Program-made: the position numbers and the translations under genes
Notes under the pieces: model-generated
Databases searched by the model: none
What the model was told of the DNA's origin: nothing
What the model saw: the letters and a program-made list of their open reading frames with translations, nothing else
In this document: positions 62,359 through 64,000 of the stretch, in pieces
Numbering within the stretch: the stretch's first letter is position 1
Layout of the letters: each line of letters starts with the position of its first letter
NCBI GenBank assembly: GCA_017985935.1
Contig: JAGNWT010000013.1
Span: forward strand, 1-64,000
Length of the DNA stretch: 64,000 nt
Direction of reading: 5' to 3'
Origin: Anaerolineales bacterium
GTDB lineage: Bacteria > Chloroflexota > Anaerolineae > Anaerolineales > Villigracilaceae

Positions 62359-64000
62359 TTAGAACCCTTCGAGCTTGCTCAGGTCGGCAATTCCTTTTGT
62401 CAACCCGGCGACCTGCCCCACCAACGCAAGGCGATTTTGCTTCACCTTTTCGTCCTCGACCATGACCATGACCTTATCAAAGAAGGCGGTGATGGCGGGG
62501 ATGAGATTCGCGACAGTGGTAAGGAGGTCGTTTACGTTGTTGAAGGTCGAAGGTTGAAGTTTCAAAGCTTTATAAAGATTCTTCTCCTCTTCGGCTTCAA
62601 ACAACTTTTCACTAATCTCCAGTCTCTGCTCACTTGCGCCAGCCGAGCGGATAATTCTCACGCAGCGGGCAAAGCCGTCCAAAGTGGATGCCCAATCTTC
62701 ACGGTCAACCCACGCCGATAACTGCTTCACCGCACGGACAGTTCCCGCCGGGTTATTGGATTGCGCCGCAAGTACCGCCTCGATGACGCCATGTTTGAAT
62801 CCCATATCGCCCAACACCACTTTCAAACGCCCGGCGATGAATTCAAGGATCTGCTTTTGCGCCTCTTCACTGACCGGAATGGGCTGGGTCTTTGCAGAGC
62901 GTTTCACTGCTTCAGCAAGATCGAAGTTCATATCATGCTCGATCAACGGCTGGACAACGCCAATGGCGGCGCGGCGCAGACCGAACGGATCTTTCGCACC
63001 GGTGGGAGCCAGCCCCGCGGCGAAGAGACCCACCAATGAGTCGATGCGGTCGGTCAACGCGACAGCCACACCCACCTTGCTTTGCGGCACGGTCTGATAT
63101 TGCTCTGAGATGGCTTTTGCAACTTCAGCATCTTCGCCGCTGCGGAGTGCGTATTCGCCGCCGATGATGCCTTGCAACGAGGTCATTTCGGTGACCATCT
63201 GAGTCGCGAGGTCTGCCTTGGCGAGATACACCGCGCGTCCGAGCGGCTTGATCATGTCCACGCCTTTGAAGCCGAGCAAAGCGCCGATCTCCGCGCCGAG
63301 TTTCAACATGCGGTCAGATTTGTCGAGCATGGAGCCGAGCTTGGTGTGGAAGGTCAGCGATGAAAGTTTGGGACGATACTCTTCGAGCTTGAGTTTGACA
63401 TCTTCACGCACGAAGAAGTTGGCATCGGCAAAGCGCGCGCCGAGGACGTGTTCATTTCCCTGACGAACAGTGTCGACGTGGATGTCGTCGCCATTGCGGA
63501 TGGCGATGAAATGCGCCAGCAACTTTCCATCTTTCTGGACGGGAAAATAGCGTTGATGTTTCTTCATGACCGAGATCAAAACATCTCTCGGCAAAGCGAG
63601 GAACTCTTCATTGAATCCACCCATGACTGCGGTGGGCATTTCAATGAGGTTGACCACTTCGTTGAGCAGACCTTCTTCGATGATGGCTTCGCCGCCCATC
63701 ACGTCAGCGGCCTGCTTGACCTGCTCCACGATGGAAGCTTTGCGTTCTTCTTTATCAAGCAGGATGCCTGCTTCACGGATCACATCAAAATATTTATCTG
63801 CCGAAGGGATGGTAATGTCGGGCGAACCGTAGGGACGTAAGCCGCGAGTCACGTTGCCGCTCGTTACGCCAGCATACTCAAACGGGATGACCATGTCACC
63901 GAGCAACGCCACATACCAGCGGATGGGACGAGAGAAGGCAATGCCCGAGTCGTTCCAGCGCATGGACTTTTCGAACTTGATGCTCTCAACGAGTTTGGGC
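62359..64000 (-). CDS. glyS: Glycyl-tRNA synthetase beta subunit (N-terminus cut by window edge)
   Basis: The frame is open to base 64000, so the 547 or so visible codons lack the N-terminal part. The sequence has the GlyS block PKLVESIKFEKSMRW at the window edge, then FSRPIRWYVALLGD, LPRDVLISVMKKHQRYFPV, RFADANFFVREDVK and FHTKLGSMLDKSDRM. The C-terminal anticodon-binding domain (about the last 100 residues) is present. It shows that the cell has the bacterial alpha2-beta2 enzyme (or an alpha-beta fusion); glyQ is not visible. Confidence 0.95.
   Translation of the reverse strand, partial: PKLVESIKFEKSMRWNDSGIAFSRPIRWYVALLGDMVIPFEYAGVTSGNVTRGLRPYGSPDITIPSADKYFDVIREAGILLDKEERKASIVEQVKQAADVMGGEAIIEEGLLNEVVNLIEMPTAVMGGFNEEFLALPRDVLISVMKKHQRYFPVQKDGKLLAHFIAIRNGDDIHVDTVRQGNEHVLGARFADANFFVREDVKLKLEEYRPKLSSLTFHTKLGSMLDKSDRMLKLGAEIGALLGFKGVDMIKPLGRAVYLAKADLATQMVTEMTSLQGIIGGEYALRSGEDAEVAKAISEQYQTVPQSKVGVAVALTDRIDSLVGLFAAGLAPTGAKDPFGLRRAAIGVVQPLIEHDMNFDLAEAVKRSAKTQPIPVSEEAQKQILEFIAGRLKVVLGDMGFKHGVIEAVLAAQSNNPAGTVRAVKQLSAWVDREDWASTLDGFARCVRIIRSAGASEQRLEISEKLFEAEEEKNLYKALKLQPSTFNNVNDLLTTVANLIPAITAFFDKVMVMVEDEKVKQNRLALVGQVAGLTKGIADLSKLEGF

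Noticed and set aside
1-64000. Prophage, insertion sequence, integron or restriction/defence island
   Set aside because: I looked for transposases, integrases, terminal repeats and restriction or toxin genes on both strands and found none.

Overview
The window reads as a chromosomal segment of a bacterium from the phylum Chloroflexota, most likely class Anaerolineae. This is an inference from gene content: a complete 14-gene NADH:quinone oxidoreductase operon, Cys-Gly-Gly lipoproteins with Thr/Glu/Ala/Pro linkers, a secreted protein with a repeat-type C-terminal domain, and dnaG next to an RpoD-type sigma factor. No rRNA, phage, insertion sequence or CRISPR array is visible. One tRNA gene, tRNA-Lys(CUU), is present. 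Both ends cut genes: a surface protein at base 1 and glyS at base 64000.

Layout. 1-860: C-terminally cut secreted protein. 1106-11099 (all minus): a polysaccharide operon that starts with a PLP enzyme and a WecA-like phosphoglycosyl transferase, then a very large membrane protein, an ABC-2 exporter pair (Wzm/Wzt type) and the four dTDP-L-rhamnose genes rfbC-B-A-D. 11173-13334: uspA, mobA and the radical SAM gene amrS. 13439-17330: a peptide-type ABC uptake operon (binding protein and two permeases, no ATPases), whose binding protein has its domains in circularly permuted order. 17386-19296: rhomboid protease, guanylate kinase and an FmdB-type zinc ribbon. 19357-25792 (minus): a promoter, a 27-codon leader ORF and two similar tandem intrinsic terminators, followed by five GNAT acetyltransferases, a zinc-ribbon/Lys-Ala-tail protein, a HAD hydrolase and an MFS exporter. 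25914-34742: lipoproteins, Hsp20, a large subtilase, an M23 peptidase, a DinB protein, an orphan NarL-type regulator and another GNAT. 34808-41342: yqeY, PgpH-like HD phosphodiesterase, ybeY, dgkA, an endonuclease IV-like protein, a Het-C/PLC-like protein, the cobalamin adenosyltransferase, a DUF554 protein and tRNA-Lys. 41510-56189: nuoA to nuoN. 56443-64000: rpoD, dnaG, a GT-C membrane glycosyltransferase, a small secreted protein with a long leader, and glyS.

Two gene-expression themes stand out. First, many genes have a TANNNT -10-like hexamer only 6-8 bases before the ATG and no Shine-Dalgarno sequence, which predicts leaderless mRNAs (gmk, fmdB, mobA, M23, the response regulator, yqeY, the Het-C-like gene, pduO, the GT-C gene). 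Second, the GNAT/MFS operon can be reached only by reading through two terminators placed just before its first gene. The 3' arm of the first terminator and the 5' arm of the second can pair with each other, so the leader looks like an undescribed attenuator. That leader and the permuted binding protein are the two items most worth following up.
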